Source: CP2-2F sp034436355 (lineage in GTDB: Bacteria > Chloroflexota > Anaerolineae > Aggregatilineales > UBA2796). Taken from it: DNA of 64,000 nucleotides. The stretch spans positions 62,001 to 126,000 of the forward strand of contig DAOTVQ010000028.1 in assembly GCA_034436355.1 (NCBI GenBank), written 5' to 3'. Of the stretch, positions 35,701 to 42,701 are shown piece after piece; within the stretch, counting starts at the first letter, position 1; each line of letters starts with the position of its first letter. The notes beneath the pieces were generated by a model, which saw only the letters and a list, made by a program, of their open reading frames with translations, was not told where the DNA came from and ran no database searches. Both the position numbers and the translations under genes were made by a program.

Positions 35701-36368
35701 TCACGTTCAGCGCGAGCAGTGTATAAATCCAAGCGCGCTTGCAGGGCAAGCCGCTGAAAATCGCCCTCACCTAAATCGCGCAGGGTGATCAAGTGGCGAT
35801 CTGCTGCTTCAAAATGGCTTGGATCGTTGCTCAGGGCATAGCGCTTCATATTCAGCGTGGCAAGGTTGCGGTGTGTGTTCAAAAAGTGTGGCAGGTTTTC
35901 AGTCTCCGCGGCGCCATAGATTTCGAGCAGTTCTTGTAGAATTGCCTCACCGCGTTGTGCGGATTCCTCAGCTTGGGTCAAATCGTAAAGGCTGAGGTAC
36001 ATGACCGCCAATTGCCCACGCGCATCGGCTGCGAGGTCAGGGCGAACTGCTAAGGCGGGGCGCAGCAAAAAGGCTTCCCATGCAGCGGCACGCGCCTGTA
36101 TGCCCTCGGCGCTTGGCTGCTGAAGCACACGCAAATCTTCAGCGTGCAGGGCGTAAGCCTCACGTTCCAGTGCTGAGGTGATGTTGCCCTGACTTGCCAT
36201 GAGCGCCTCGTTCATCACCTGCATCAGGCGTGGGTTTGCCAAAAGCAGCGTAGCAAATTCATCGGCGCTTTGGGCGCGGTAGAGCAATGCCTCTGCTTCA
36301 GCCCGATCCGTTGGCGAAAGGCGGGAAAGGATTACCTCAAGTTCAGGTGGCAATGAGCGATCAGTCAT
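32772..36368 (-). CDS. TPR-CHAT caspase-like protease
   Basis: A 1198-aa cytoplasmic protein. Residues ~60-700 are a long array of TPR-like helical pairs (for example YLSLYDLTQAEESAQRGEAI), followed by a coiled-coil around 715-770. The C-terminal ~370 residues form a CHAT cysteine-peptidase domain with the dyad H1023 in FACHGG and C1067 in LSACETG; the domain ends with HWAGFTYTG as in the family. TPR-CHAT proteases act with type III-E effectors (Csx29) and in other bacterial defence. This one lies directly upstream of, and co-oriented with, the type III run. It has no CARF or SAVED domain, so activation would need a partner. AGGA is 6 nt before the ATG. Confidence 0.88.
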   Translation of the reverse strand: MTDRSLPPELEVILSRLSPTDRAEAEALLYRAQSADEFATLLLANPRLMQVMNEALMASQGNITSALEREAYALHAEDLRVLQQPSAEGIQARAAAWEAFLLRPALAVRPDLAADARGQLAVMYLSLYDLTQAEESAQRGEAILQELLEIYGAAETENLPHFLNTHRNLATLNMKRYALSNDPSHFEAADRHLITLRDLGEGDFQRLALQARLDLYTARAEREESPENRTALARVLLEVFEAHRPNVSRREWLTTLLETSQKLLEDNLPQAVIIFAERLLPDLTPSDGTLWRDAYFVAACAFSQLALLNEQHSYFETARASFEAVLPHYDPETEFAQWSLARNLLIELYVRREQGGRGANLQRALEYAEQLRHRTPPTAPNYVLILNALCQIHGTLATLTDAGTHADLGILYGTQALARLDEDELPQARLMAGAVRQNLAACYLYRPNGAPLDNLQRAEGYLERAAEIFQEFDDPLRWAEAQHGLGTIAFHMAELANTPTNLEKARASLVAAADVFERLGVASRLSMTLSTLGIVMRMMDPEPQFTAAHLQEALEYYDRAVRLIDAAAEPFAFGVNRLGAANIHLDLYFHDHNDSHLRRAYGEYFRAAEAFFNYPLMAQRVNVNIATVHFLEGAWAKALARYRQIITQGMADLRASSSEAGQRGVIAEIAEVYARAAYCLLSLETPDVAEAFQIFEMGKTQLLNQALTLANLDLSALSDAHAELRQRIETLRAEIDQQEAFLRQAQLAAHVESNALQEAFEGLMANRQALQAHLDELRMLSPDYAPQPPRLEAILSAIPQGCVLVAPLVTVVGAKCFIIPSGTTHLTTQHVVDLPDLSDVALWRQLGTRPLPADQTSWLQALHAYKSGGIGQLVWRNASQRILAWLWQVLVEPIHELLQALPHKRLLILPSAGLQLLPIHAAYHPEADTYLGDLFEISYVPSAYALTLLKGRSRTSHTAQRAFVGGVADYDQHSGLPDLPNVAAEIAMMAALTNGTPHLDAAFTQTALKAAAHSADWLHFACHGGFAWGRDPLATALYLHDGQPLTLAEILSTLNLANAPHITLSACETGLINTAQAPDEFVGLTVGLLQAGGRSVLSSLWAVDDLAAALTVAQFSHRVLCEDVPPMAALAATQRWLRGSTKAAILQTLRLNLEQADSPALQRAYQALRDNLEQHPAQAEVLPFSALEHWAGFTYTGL

Positions 36369-36386
36369 CAGTTATCCTAAAGTCTA

Positions 36387-36416
36387 TTGACAGCGTTCCT
36401 CGATTTGAATTATTAT
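36387..36416 (+). promoter_or_regulatory. Promoter for the 154-aa gene
   Basis: A perfect -35 TTGACA (36387-36392), 18-base spacer and -10 TATTAT (36411-36416), about 45 bases before the ATG at 36462. Its -10 overlaps that of the opposing promoter for the TPR-CHAT gene. Confidence 0.65.
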
Positions 36417-36442
36417 ACAATAGCTTTCAAGCGAGATTTCAA
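36412..36442 (-). promoter_or_regulatory. Promoter for the TPR-CHAT gene
   Basis: On the minus strand a perfect TATAAT (36417-36412) has TTGAAA (36442-36437) 19 bases upstream. It would give a leader of about 35-40 nt to the ATG at 36368. The -10 shares bases with the plus-strand -10 at 36411-36416, so both cannot be open at once. Confidence 0.55.
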
Positions 36443-36461
36443 GGGGTAAGAGGGCTTTCCT

Positions 36462-36926
36462 ATGCCAATCAACTGGGGCAGACTGTTGGGTAACGCGGTG
36501 GTTTTTGGTGCGGCGGTTGGCGCAGCCGCGCTAGGCCTCAAAGCTATTCAAACTGAAGTTGAGCGCCTTTCTGAGGATTTAACGGATGAAAATTTGTTTG
36601 CAGTCGCGCAACGTGCTGCCTCTCTTGACGATTCGGTCTGGGTAATCTACGCGCAAAACTTGCAACAACAGGCGCGTTACAACAGCAATGCTCAGGCTTT
36701 ATTAGAAATGGGCATGAGCGTGCGGAAAGGCATGGGGCAAGTGGCACAGCTTGCTCGGCAATATCCCTCACCCCGTCAGGCGGCTGAAGTTAGCTTTGGT
36801 GTGCTGTCGGGCATGTCGCCCGTAGATCGTTTGGGCTTTGCCTATGCGCTGCAATACCAGTCCGCACAGGGCAACATGCACGCCCAAGCCACAGCAGGCT
36901 TTTTGCAAGGCATGACCAACGGCTGA
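36462..36926 (+). CDS. Small protein of unknown function, divergent from TPR-CHAT
   Basis: A 154-aa protein that I do not recognise. Residues ~10-28 (NAVVFGAAVGAAALGLKAI) are a Gly/Ala-rich hydrophobic helix that could insert in a membrane. The rest is helical and Gln/Ala-rich, with a Gly/Met-rich C-terminus. A good ribosome binding site (AGAGGG), a near-consensus promoter and an intrinsic terminator support a real, separately transcribed gene. Its divergent, promoter-overlapping position next to a CHAT protease makes it a candidate partner, regulator or substrate, but that is only context. Confidence 0.75.
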   Translation: MPINWGRLLGNAVVFGAAVGAAALGLKAIQTEVERLSEDLTDENLFAVAQRAASLDDSVWVIYAQNLQQQARYNSNAQALLEMGMSVRKGMGQVAQLARQYPSPRQAAEVSFGVLSGMSPVDRLGFAYALQYQSAQGNMHAQATAGFLQGMTNG

Positions 36927-36950
36927 GCGTTTCCCCGAGTGTGCTACCAC

Positions 36951-36980
36951 GCCGCCGCAGGCACCTGCGGCGGCTTTCTT
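36951..36980 (+). terminator. Intrinsic terminator after the 154-aa gene
   Basis: An 11-bp perfect GC-rich stem (36951-36961 with 36964-36974) is followed by TTTCTT. It begins 24 bases after the stop codon. Confidence 0.82.
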
Positions 36981-37075
36981 CCACACGCCACCTGCCTCCC
37001 TAAGGCACATCCCCGTCATTCTTCGGCATTTCTACCGAATGAATGGGCGCTTACTGAAAAGTGTAAAATTTGTGC

Positions 37076-37104
37076 TTGGATTCAAAGGGAATTGCCGTTA
37101 CAAT
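37076..37104 (+). promoter_or_regulatory. Promoter for spoVS
   Basis: TTGGAT (37076-37081), 17-base spacer, TACAAT (37099-37104). It lies 110 bases upstream of the spoVS ATG. The remainder of the 288-base gap 36927-37214 shows no gene. Confidence 0.6.
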
Positions 37105-37214
37105 GAGAAGCAAGCGCACCTTGCGATGGCGCATTACTCTCAATAAGCATTCATAGCCGCTGCCGCGCAGTTCGCAAAATATTGCCGCGCATTACACTAA
37201 GGAATGGCGAGGAC

Positions 37215-37493
37215 ATGGTAGACATAATCAAGGTTTCGGCTCGTTCACGGTCAACCGCTGTAGCAGGCGCAATCGCTGGTGTTGTGCGCGAACACAACCG
37301 TGCCGAGATTCAAGCGATTGGTGCGGGTGCAGTCAACCAAGCCATTAAGGCGGCAGCCATTGCACGCGGCTACCTTGCCGATGATGGCATTGATGTGATC
37401 TGCATCCCCTACTTCACTGAAGTGACCATTGAAGAACAGGAGCGCACCGCGCTGCGGCTGATCGTTGAGCCGCGCATCATTGCGAATTCATAA
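37215..37493 (+). CDS. spoVS: SpoVS family protein
   Basis: A 92-aa protein of the stage V sporulation protein S family, an Alba-like nucleic-acid-binding fold common in bacteria that do not sporulate. Family sequence begins MVDIIKVSARSRSTAVAGAIA and contains QAIGAGAVNQAIKA. The ATG at 37215 is chosen over 37182 because it matches the family start and has GAGG upstream. Its TAA is directly followed by the ATG of the PHP gene. No sporulation genes are seen here, so the role is more likely RNA- or DNA-binding. Confidence 0.9.
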   Translation: MVDIIKVSARSRSTAVAGAIAGVVREHNRAEIQAIGAGAVNQAIKAAAIARGYLADDGIDVICIPYFTEVTIEEQERTALRLIVEPRIIANS

Positions 37494-38327
37494 ATGCGAG
37501 TTGATTTACACCTGCACAGCACTGCCTCTGATGGTGCGCTGACGCCAAATGAGGTGGTGCAGGTAGCCCTTACCCATCGCTTACATGCCATTGCCCTGAC
37601 TGACCACGATACGGCAGAGGGCGTGCTGCCTGCCCAAAAAGCAGCGCACGGCAGCACGCTGCGCGTTTTGGCAGGCATTGAGCTGAGTGCTGAGGAAGAT
37701 GGCGCTGAACGCCACATGCTTGGCTATGCCTTCGACCCGACGCACGCCGCGCTAAACAGCCTGCTTGACCGCCTGAAAGCAGGGCGCATCGAGCGCGTTC
37801 ACGCCATCCTCCAGAAGTTGGCGCAGCTTGGTGTGCAGCTGGAGGCAGAGCGCGTCTTTGCCTTTGCGCGGGGCGGCTCGGTGGGCAGACCGCACGTGGC
37901 GCGTGCGTTGGTTGCACAAGGCACGGTTAGCAGCATCAGTGAGGCATTCCAGCGCTACCTTGCCAACGGCGCGCCTGCTTTTGTGCCGCACGCGCCGCTC
38001 AGCCTTGAGGAAGCCATTGAGGCTATTCACGGCGCAGGTGGCGTGGCAATTTTGGCACATCCCGGCAGGCATCCCGATTACCGCGCCCTGCTAGAGCGCC
38101 TTGTGCCGCTGGGCTTGGATGGCGTCGAGGTCTACTATCCCGACCATTCGCAGCGCCTCATCCGCGAGCTGCGCGCCTTTGCCGCACGGCACAACCTGTT
38201 GGTCAGTGGCGGCACCGATTTTCACCGCCGCGATGCTGATGGCAGTGCCCGCATTGGCGCACTGCGCTTCCCCAAAGACCTTGATCCCGTCACCGAGATC
38301 GAAAGGCGTGCAGCGCGCTACCGCTAG
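37494..38327 (+). CDS. PHP-domain phosphoesterase (RNase AM / nucleotide phosphatase type)
   Basis: A 277-aa member of the PHP family related to YciV/TrpH, which includes 3',5'-nucleoside bisphosphate phosphatases and 5'-3' exoribonuclease AM. Metal-binding motifs are D-L-H6-L-H8-S, TDHDT, IELSAE, GRPHVARAL, AHPGRH and GGTDFH. Length is normal. The ATG abuts the spoVS stop with no gap, so translation is coupled. Confidence 0.88.
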   Translation: MRVDLHLHSTASDGALTPNEVVQVALTHRLHAIALTDHDTAEGVLPAQKAAHGSTLRVLAGIELSAEEDGAERHMLGYAFDPTHAALNSLLDRLKAGRIERVHAILQKLAQLGVQLEAERVFAFARGGSVGRPHVARALVAQGTVSSISEAFQRYLANGAPAFVPHAPLSLEEAIEAIHGAGGVAILAHPGRHPDYRALLERLVPLGLDGVEVYYPDHSQRLIRELRAFAARHNLLVSGGTDFHRRDADGSARIGALRFPKDLDPVTEIERRAARYR

Positions 38328-38396
38328 TGCGGCACCCCATCGCTTGACCACACCGCACAAGGGATCACCGCCCTACCCAAGCCCGCCAAGATGCGT

Positions 38397-38402
38397 TATA
38401 AT
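38397..38402 (+). promoter_or_regulatory. -10 element for secG
   Basis: A perfect TATAAT 38 bases before the secG ATG; no clear -35 at 17 bases upstream. Supported mainly by its position in the short gap after the PHP gene. Confidence 0.4.
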
Positions 38403-38439
38403 GCCCGCGTTAAACGAACACCTAAAGGGAAATTTCAGC

Positions 38440-38676
38440 ATGGGCGCGCTTAGAACAGCCTTACAAATCATTCAAGTTCTGATCTCGATTGCCTTAGTTG
38501 CCCTGATCATTTTGCAATCGAAGGGCAGCGGCATTGGCAATCTGCTGGGTGGCGGCGAAGGCGGCATGGGCATCACCAAAACGCGGCGTGGGTTGGAAAA
38601 AACGCTCTTTCAGCTCACCATCATCCTCTCGGCAATCTTCCTTTTGAACGCCATTATTCAATTGGCTTCTCAGTAG
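38440..38676 (+). CDS. secG: Preprotein translocase subunit SecG
   Basis: A 78-aa inner-membrane protein of the SecYEG channel. Two hydrophobic segments (about residues 7-24 and 55-74) flank the conserved cytoplasmic loop LQSKGSGIGNLLGGGEGG. AAAGGGA lies upstream of the ATG at 38440. It is followed 6 bases later by the solute-binding gene. Confidence 0.93.
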   Translation: MGALRTALQIIQVLISIALVALIILQSKGSGIGNLLGGGEGGMGITKTRRGLEKTLFQLTIILSAIFLLNAIIQLASQ

Positions 38677-38682
38677 GCTGCC

Positions 38683-40494
38683 TTGCTCAGAGGAATGCGT
38701 GCGCCCTTTTTGGCGCTGTTGCTGGCGCTCAGCCTGCTGGCAGCGGTGCTTGCTTTGCGCCTTTCAGAGGTGCCGCCCAATAGCCCACCCACCCAAACCC
38801 GTGTAGCACAACCTTTGCCCAGCGCCACACCACTGCCTACCCTGATCAGCACCGAGTTACCACCAACGGCAACAGCCCTACCGCCGCGCCCTTCTGTAAT
38901 GCTGCCACCGGTCGAACAAGGCGTGCTGCGTGAAGCGCTCATCGCACCTAACTGTGTGATCAAACTCAACCCGCTGCTGGCGGGCTTTAATCAGGCTGAC
39001 CGTGATGTTGTCGCCTTGATCTTTGAAGGGTTGATGAAAACCGATCCCTACGGCGCGGCTATCCCGAATTTGGCGGCAAGTTTGCCACGCATTTCTGACG
39101 ACGGCTTGACCTATATCTTCACGCTGCGCGAAGATGTGCGCTGGCATGACGGCACACCCTTCACCAGCGCCGATGTGATCTTCACCATCAGCCTGATGCA
39201 GGCAGAAGATTTCCCCGGCACGCCCGATCTGCGTAACTTCTGGCGCACGGTGGAAGCCGACGCCCTAAACGCCCAGATGGTGCGCTTTAAGCTGGCGCAG
39301 CCGCTGGCTACCTTTCCCGATTATCTGCGGATTGGCATTCTGCCCGAACACGCCTTGCGCGGCACCACAGCCCGCACCCTCAACAGCCATCCCTTCAACC
39401 TAGCGCCCATCGGCACTGGCGCCTATCAGTTTGAGCGCCTGCTTGGCGATGGCGCACGCCTGCGTGGTGTGCGCTTGCGCGCTGCGCCCACCTACGCCGC
39501 ACGCCCAGAGGCAGCCGAAGGCTACGCGCTGCGCCAACTGGACTTGCTGTGCTACCCAACCTGGGACGAAGCGCGGGCAGCCTTTGAACGCGGCGAGGTG
39601 AACAGCCTTTCGGATGTGCCATCGGCGGTGGTGCAATCGCTCAAGGCATTGCCCATCACGCTCTACACTGCCTATAAGCCCGCTGTGGGCGCGGTCATCT
39701 ACAATTGGGCGCGTGAGTCGGTGCCGTTCTTCCGCGATGTGCGCTTTCGGCAAGCCCTTGCGCGCAGCGTAGACCGCCAAGCGCTGGTGGAGCAGTTTAT
39801 GGCAGATCGGGCAGTGGTTGCTCATACGCCGATCTTGCCCAGTTCATGGGCTTTTGCGCGCAATATCGTCTGCCCAAGCTACGATCCGAGCGCGCCAGAA
39901 GCGGCAGCACGCAGCCTTGCCCAAGTGCAGATCACGCCCCCACCCCCTGAAGCCGACCCGAACGCGCCGGAAGCCGCGCCGCCGCCTAGCTCGGTTGGCT
40001 ATCGCTTCCAGCTGCTGCTGGCTGATGACGCCGCGCAAGCAGCGCTTGGGCAAGCTGTGGCAGAGGCATGGCGTGCGCTAGGGCTGGGCGTGGATGTGGT
40101 CGTTGTAGATCGGGTAACCTTCCGCGAACGGTTGGCAAACGGCAGCTTTGATGCGGCATTGGTGGAACTTGACCTTGCGCCAAGCGCCGACCCTGACCCT
40201 TACAGCCTGTGGCGGCAAGTGCCAACGGAAGGCGGCTTAAATTTTGGCAGCCTGAACGAACGGCGGATCAGTGAGTTGCTAGAGGCTGCCCGCCAAACCA
40301 CAGATGGCAGTGCGCGGGTAGCGCTCTACGCCGAATTTCAGCGCCTATTTTGTGATCGGGCAGCCGCGTTGGTGCTTTACTACCCGATCTACTATTATGG
40401 CGCGGACGAGCGCTTGGCAGGTGTGCAGCTTGGCTTCGTCAGCCAGCCCGCCGAGCGTTTCCGCACCATCGGCGCATGGCGGTGGTCGGAATAA
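38683..40494 (+). CDS. Extracellular solute-binding protein family 5 (peptide-type ABC transport)
   Basis: A ~600-aa secreted or lipid-free anchored periplasmic-type binding protein of the DppA/OppA family. An N-terminal hydrophobic segment is followed by a Pro/Thr-rich linker. The SBP_bac_5 pattern begins near residue 85 with LREALIAPN, then LPRISDDGLTYIFTLREDVRWHDGTPFTSADV. A Pro-rich insert (about 425-440) interrupts the second lobe. No permease or ATPase genes are adjacent. TTG at 38683 is used; ATG at 38695 is an alternative. Confidence 0.88.
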   Translation: MLRGMRAPFLALLLALSLLAAVLALRLSEVPPNSPPTQTRVAQPLPSATPLPTLISTELPPTATALPPRPSVMLPPVEQGVLREALIAPNCVIKLNPLLAGFNQADRDVVALIFEGLMKTDPYGAAIPNLAASLPRISDDGLTYIFTLREDVRWHDGTPFTSADVIFTISLMQAEDFPGTPDLRNFWRTVEADALNAQMVRFKLAQPLATFPDYLRIGILPEHALRGTTARTLNSHPFNLAPIGTGAYQFERLLGDGARLRGVRLRAAPTYAARPEAAEGYALRQLDLLCYPTWDEARAAFERGEVNSLSDVPSAVVQSLKALPITLYTAYKPAVGAVIYNWARESVPFFRDVRFRQALARSVDRQALVEQFMADRAVVAHTPILPSSWAFARNIVCPSYDPSAPEAAARSLAQVQITPPPPEADPNAPEAAPPPSSVGYRFQLLLADDAAQAALGQAVAEAWRALGLGVDVVVVDRVTFRERLANGSFDAALVELDLAPSADPDPYSLWRQVPTEGGLNFGSLNERRISELLEAARQTTDGSARVALYAEFQRLFCDRAAALVLYYPIYYYGADERLAGVQLGFVSQPAERFRTIGAWRWSE

Positions 40495-40534
40495 GCGTTT
40501 GTGTCACGCGGATCAGGCTAGGGTTAGGCTGTTG

Positions 40535-40984
40535 ATGAATACCGCAGCATTGATCACGGTTTTTGGGTGGGCGTTCTTTTCCTTCTGGTCAGCCATTCCA
40601 GCGGGCATGGCGCTCAGCCTTTCGCCGGAGAGTGTTATCGTGACGGCAACCCTAAGCTATGGGTGCGGTGTTGGGCTGGTGGTGGGCGTTGGTGCGCCAC
40701 TCCGAGCGCGCCTGAGCCGCCACAAACCTGATACGGCTGCACCCAGCGCTGAGCCAAGCCGTATGGTGCGTTGGTTATACCAAGCCTGGCAGCGCTTTGG
40801 GCTGTTTGGGCTGGCACTCTTATGCCCACTCACGGTTGGCGCGCAGCTTGGCGCCGCCGTTGGGCTTTCGCTAGGCGCACGCCCACTGCGCCTTGTGGTG
40901 TTAATGACGCTTGGCGCGGGCATGTGGGCAGTCTTGATCGTATTGGCAATCCGCTTTGGGATCATGTCTGTGGGAAGTTTGTGA
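40535..40984 (+). CDS. Small multi-pass membrane protein (small multidrug export / COG2426-like)
   Basis: A 149-aa protein with about four hydrophobic segments. The pattern of an N-terminal FFSFWSAIPAGMALSLSP, a GVGAPLRARL loop, and QRFGLFGLALLCPLTVGAQLGAA resembles the small-multidrug-export family. Transport has not been shown for this group in general. The ATG at 40535 gives a membrane-like start; the longer frame to 40352 lies in the preceding gene. Confidence 0.65.
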   Translation: MNTAALITVFGWAFFSFWSAIPAGMALSLSPESVIVTATLSYGCGVGLVVGVGAPLRARLSRHKPDTAAPSAEPSRMVRWLYQAWQRFGLFGLALLCPLTVGAQLGAAVGLSLGARPLRLVVLMTLGAGMWAVLIVLAIRFGIMSVGSL

Positions 40985-40993
40985 GGATGCACT

Positions 40994-41284
40994 ATGCCGA
41001 AGGCGACAGCACCCCTCCTCATTTGCGCCCTGTGCGAACGACCAGTAAGCCATGTCAGCCGTCATCACCTTGTGCCAAAATCGGAAGGCGGCACGGAAAC
41101 CGTTAACCTATGCAGCCCTTGCCATGCCACGCTGCATAAATTCTTCACCAACCGCACCCTTGCCCGCCAAAAGCACACCATCGCCGCCCTTCAGCAAGAC
41201 CCTGACATTCAGCGCTACTTGGCATGGATACGCAAGCAGCCTGACCGCCGCATCGTCGTGAAACGCAGGCGAAACCGCTCCTAG
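40994..41284 (+). CDS. Small HNH-type endonuclease-like protein
   Basis: A 96-aa protein with an HNH fold: CALCERPV, then HHLVPKSEGGTETVNLC, then CHATLH, giving two CxxC zinc pairs and the catalytic H/N positions. The C-terminus is Lys/Arg-rich. It lies 9 bases after the small membrane protein gene. Stand-alone HNH proteins of this size are often phage- or mobile-element-derived, or host nicking enzymes; no phage genes are nearby. Confidence 0.78.
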   Translation: MPKATAPLLICALCERPVSHVSRHHLVPKSEGGTETVNLCSPCHATLHKFFTNRTLARQKHTIAALQQDPDIQRYLAWIRKQPDRRIVVKRRRNRS

Positions 41285-41361
41285 CACACATTCAGCAACT
41301 AAACCAATACATGCCGTGAAACCTTTTAGGGTGTTGCTAAGCATTCACCATAGTGTTATAC

Positions 41362-41390
41362 TTGCATTTGAAATCAACATAGCTTATTAC
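41362..41390 (+). promoter_or_regulatory. Promoter for the BTAD regulator
   Basis: TTGCAT (41362-41367), 17-base spacer, TATTAC (41385-41390), in an AT-rich stretch that differs sharply from the coding regions on both sides. It supports the downstream TTG start at 41451. Confidence 0.55.
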
Positions 41391-41450
41391 TCAACTACAA
41401 AGAAGTACAACAAACTACTATTGCCTTGCCATTTATTTGGAGATGATCAC

Positions 41451-42701
41451 TTGGCAACACATTCTTGGTTTGACGCGCACGCCAACCTATCGGCAACGCT
41501 GATTGTCCTACATCCAAATTTTCGCAGCCAATATGCCCTGTTGCCCAATCTTCTAGAGCGCAGCGACCGAATGCCGATCTATGTGACAGTGCCAACGCCA
41601 CAGACGGGATGGCGTGATCTGTGGCAGCTGCTTGCCCATGCCTTCCAAGAACAAGCGGATATTACCCTGCCCAAGTTGGCAGCCAACACCACAGCGCAAA
41701 AAGCTGCCCAACAGCTAGATCAGGTGCTTGCCGCCCACCCTTGCCTGCTGGTGATCGATGCCTTCGATCACACTGACCAAGACTCATGCAGCACGTTTCT
41801 GGCAGCCCTGCTGAATACTTTGCCCAAAGGCAGCCACGTGGCGCTGGCAGGGCGTGCTTGGTGTGCCGCACTTATGCCACAGCTTGCACCAACCGTAGAA
41901 GTCCTGTTCTATCCCGTGCAGGAGTCTGCCATGCTGTATGACTACCGCGCTGTGCCGAGCGGTCGCCAGTTGCTGGAAGTCTATGCACATGGTGACGGGC
42001 GCGTTGTGGTGAACGGCGTTGCCGTTGGTAAGTGGGATGGGCATTTGCCGCGTGCGCTTTTCTACTTCTTCGTAGATCGTGGCTTGGTCACACGCGAGGA
42101 GGTGTTTGACAACTTTTGGGCAACGCTCCAAACCAAAGAGGCGACCAACGTTTTCCACGTCACCAAGCGCGAAATCCATGACATGATCGGCTTTGACCTA
42201 ACCACCTACACCTCAGGCTATTACCGCATCGCACCTGAGGTGGATTTGCGCTATGACACAGCCATCTTCCTTGACTGTGTGCAGCGCAGCGACTCTGTGG
42301 AGGATGCTGAGGCGTTGGTGCTGCTCAACCGTGCGGTGAGTTTGTACCGCGGTGATTTTCTGCTTGGAATCACGGCGGAATGGGCAGCGGCACGCCGTGC
42401 AAATTTGCGAAACCAGTATGTGGACGCACTCACCAACTTAGCACGCCTGCACGAACGGGCTGAACGCTATCAATCCGCCTTAAACTTTTATGCCCGTGCT
42501 ATGGCTGTGCAGCCCTTCCGAGAAGATTTGGCACGCAGTTTGATGGCTCTGCACCTAAAACAAGCCCAGCCGAAGCGCGCTTTAGAAGTCTTTGAGCGCC
42601 TTGAACGAGCTGTGGTGAAGCACACAGGCACCGGCAAGCTGGATAAACGCACCAATGAGCTTGCTGCCGAAGTTCGCCGTGCTGCACGGCACGGTGGCTA
42701 G
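41451..42701 (+). CDS. BTAD-domain transcriptional regulator with ATPase-like N-terminus
   Basis: A ~416-aa protein. The N-terminal ~170 residues resemble a P-loop ATPase core with a Walker B-like CLLVIDAFDH but no Walker A. A winged-helix-like segment follows (residues ~205-270). The C-terminus, from about 285, is a bacterial transcriptional activation domain with TPR-like helices (YRGDFLLGITAEWA, then YQSALNFYARAMAVQPFREDLARSLMAL). TTG at 41451 is chosen because GGAG lies 8 nt upstream. The longer GTG frame from 41316 runs through AT-rich sequence holding a promoter. It ends in a CTAG shared with the convergent GNAT gene. Confidence 0.75.
   Translation: MATHSWFDAHANLSATLIVLHPNFRSQYALLPNLLERSDRMPIYVTVPTPQTGWRDLWQLLAHAFQEQADITLPKLAANTTAQKAAQQLDQVLAAHPCLLVIDAFDHTDQDSCSTFLAALLNTLPKGSHVALAGRAWCAALMPQLAPTVEVLFYPVQESAMLYDYRAVPSGRQLLEVYAHGDGRVVVNGVAVGKWDGHLPRALFYFFVDRGLVTREEVFDNFWATLQTKEATNVFHVTKREIHDMIGFDLTTYTSGYYRIAPEVDLRYDTAIFLDCVQRSDSVEDAEALVLLNRAVSLYRGDFLLGITAEWAAARRANLRNQYVDALTNLARLHERAERYQSALNFYARAMAVQPFREDLARSLMALHLKQAQPKRALEVFERLERAVVKHTGTGKLDKRTNELAAEVRRAARHGG

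Noticed and set aside
36462..36926. Bacterial gasdermin as partner of the CHAT protease
   Set aside because: The protein is only 154 aa, with an Ala/Gly-rich helical look and no gasdermin-like beta structure visible; no basis to call it one.
38101..38439. Longer secG reading frame starting at 38101
   Set aside because: The upstream part overlaps the PHP gene and has no SecG character; the ATG at 38440 has a good ribosome binding site.
40994..41284. Remnant of a prophage or transposon around the HNH gene
   Set aside because: No integrase, transposase, structural phage gene or terminal repeat was seen nearby.
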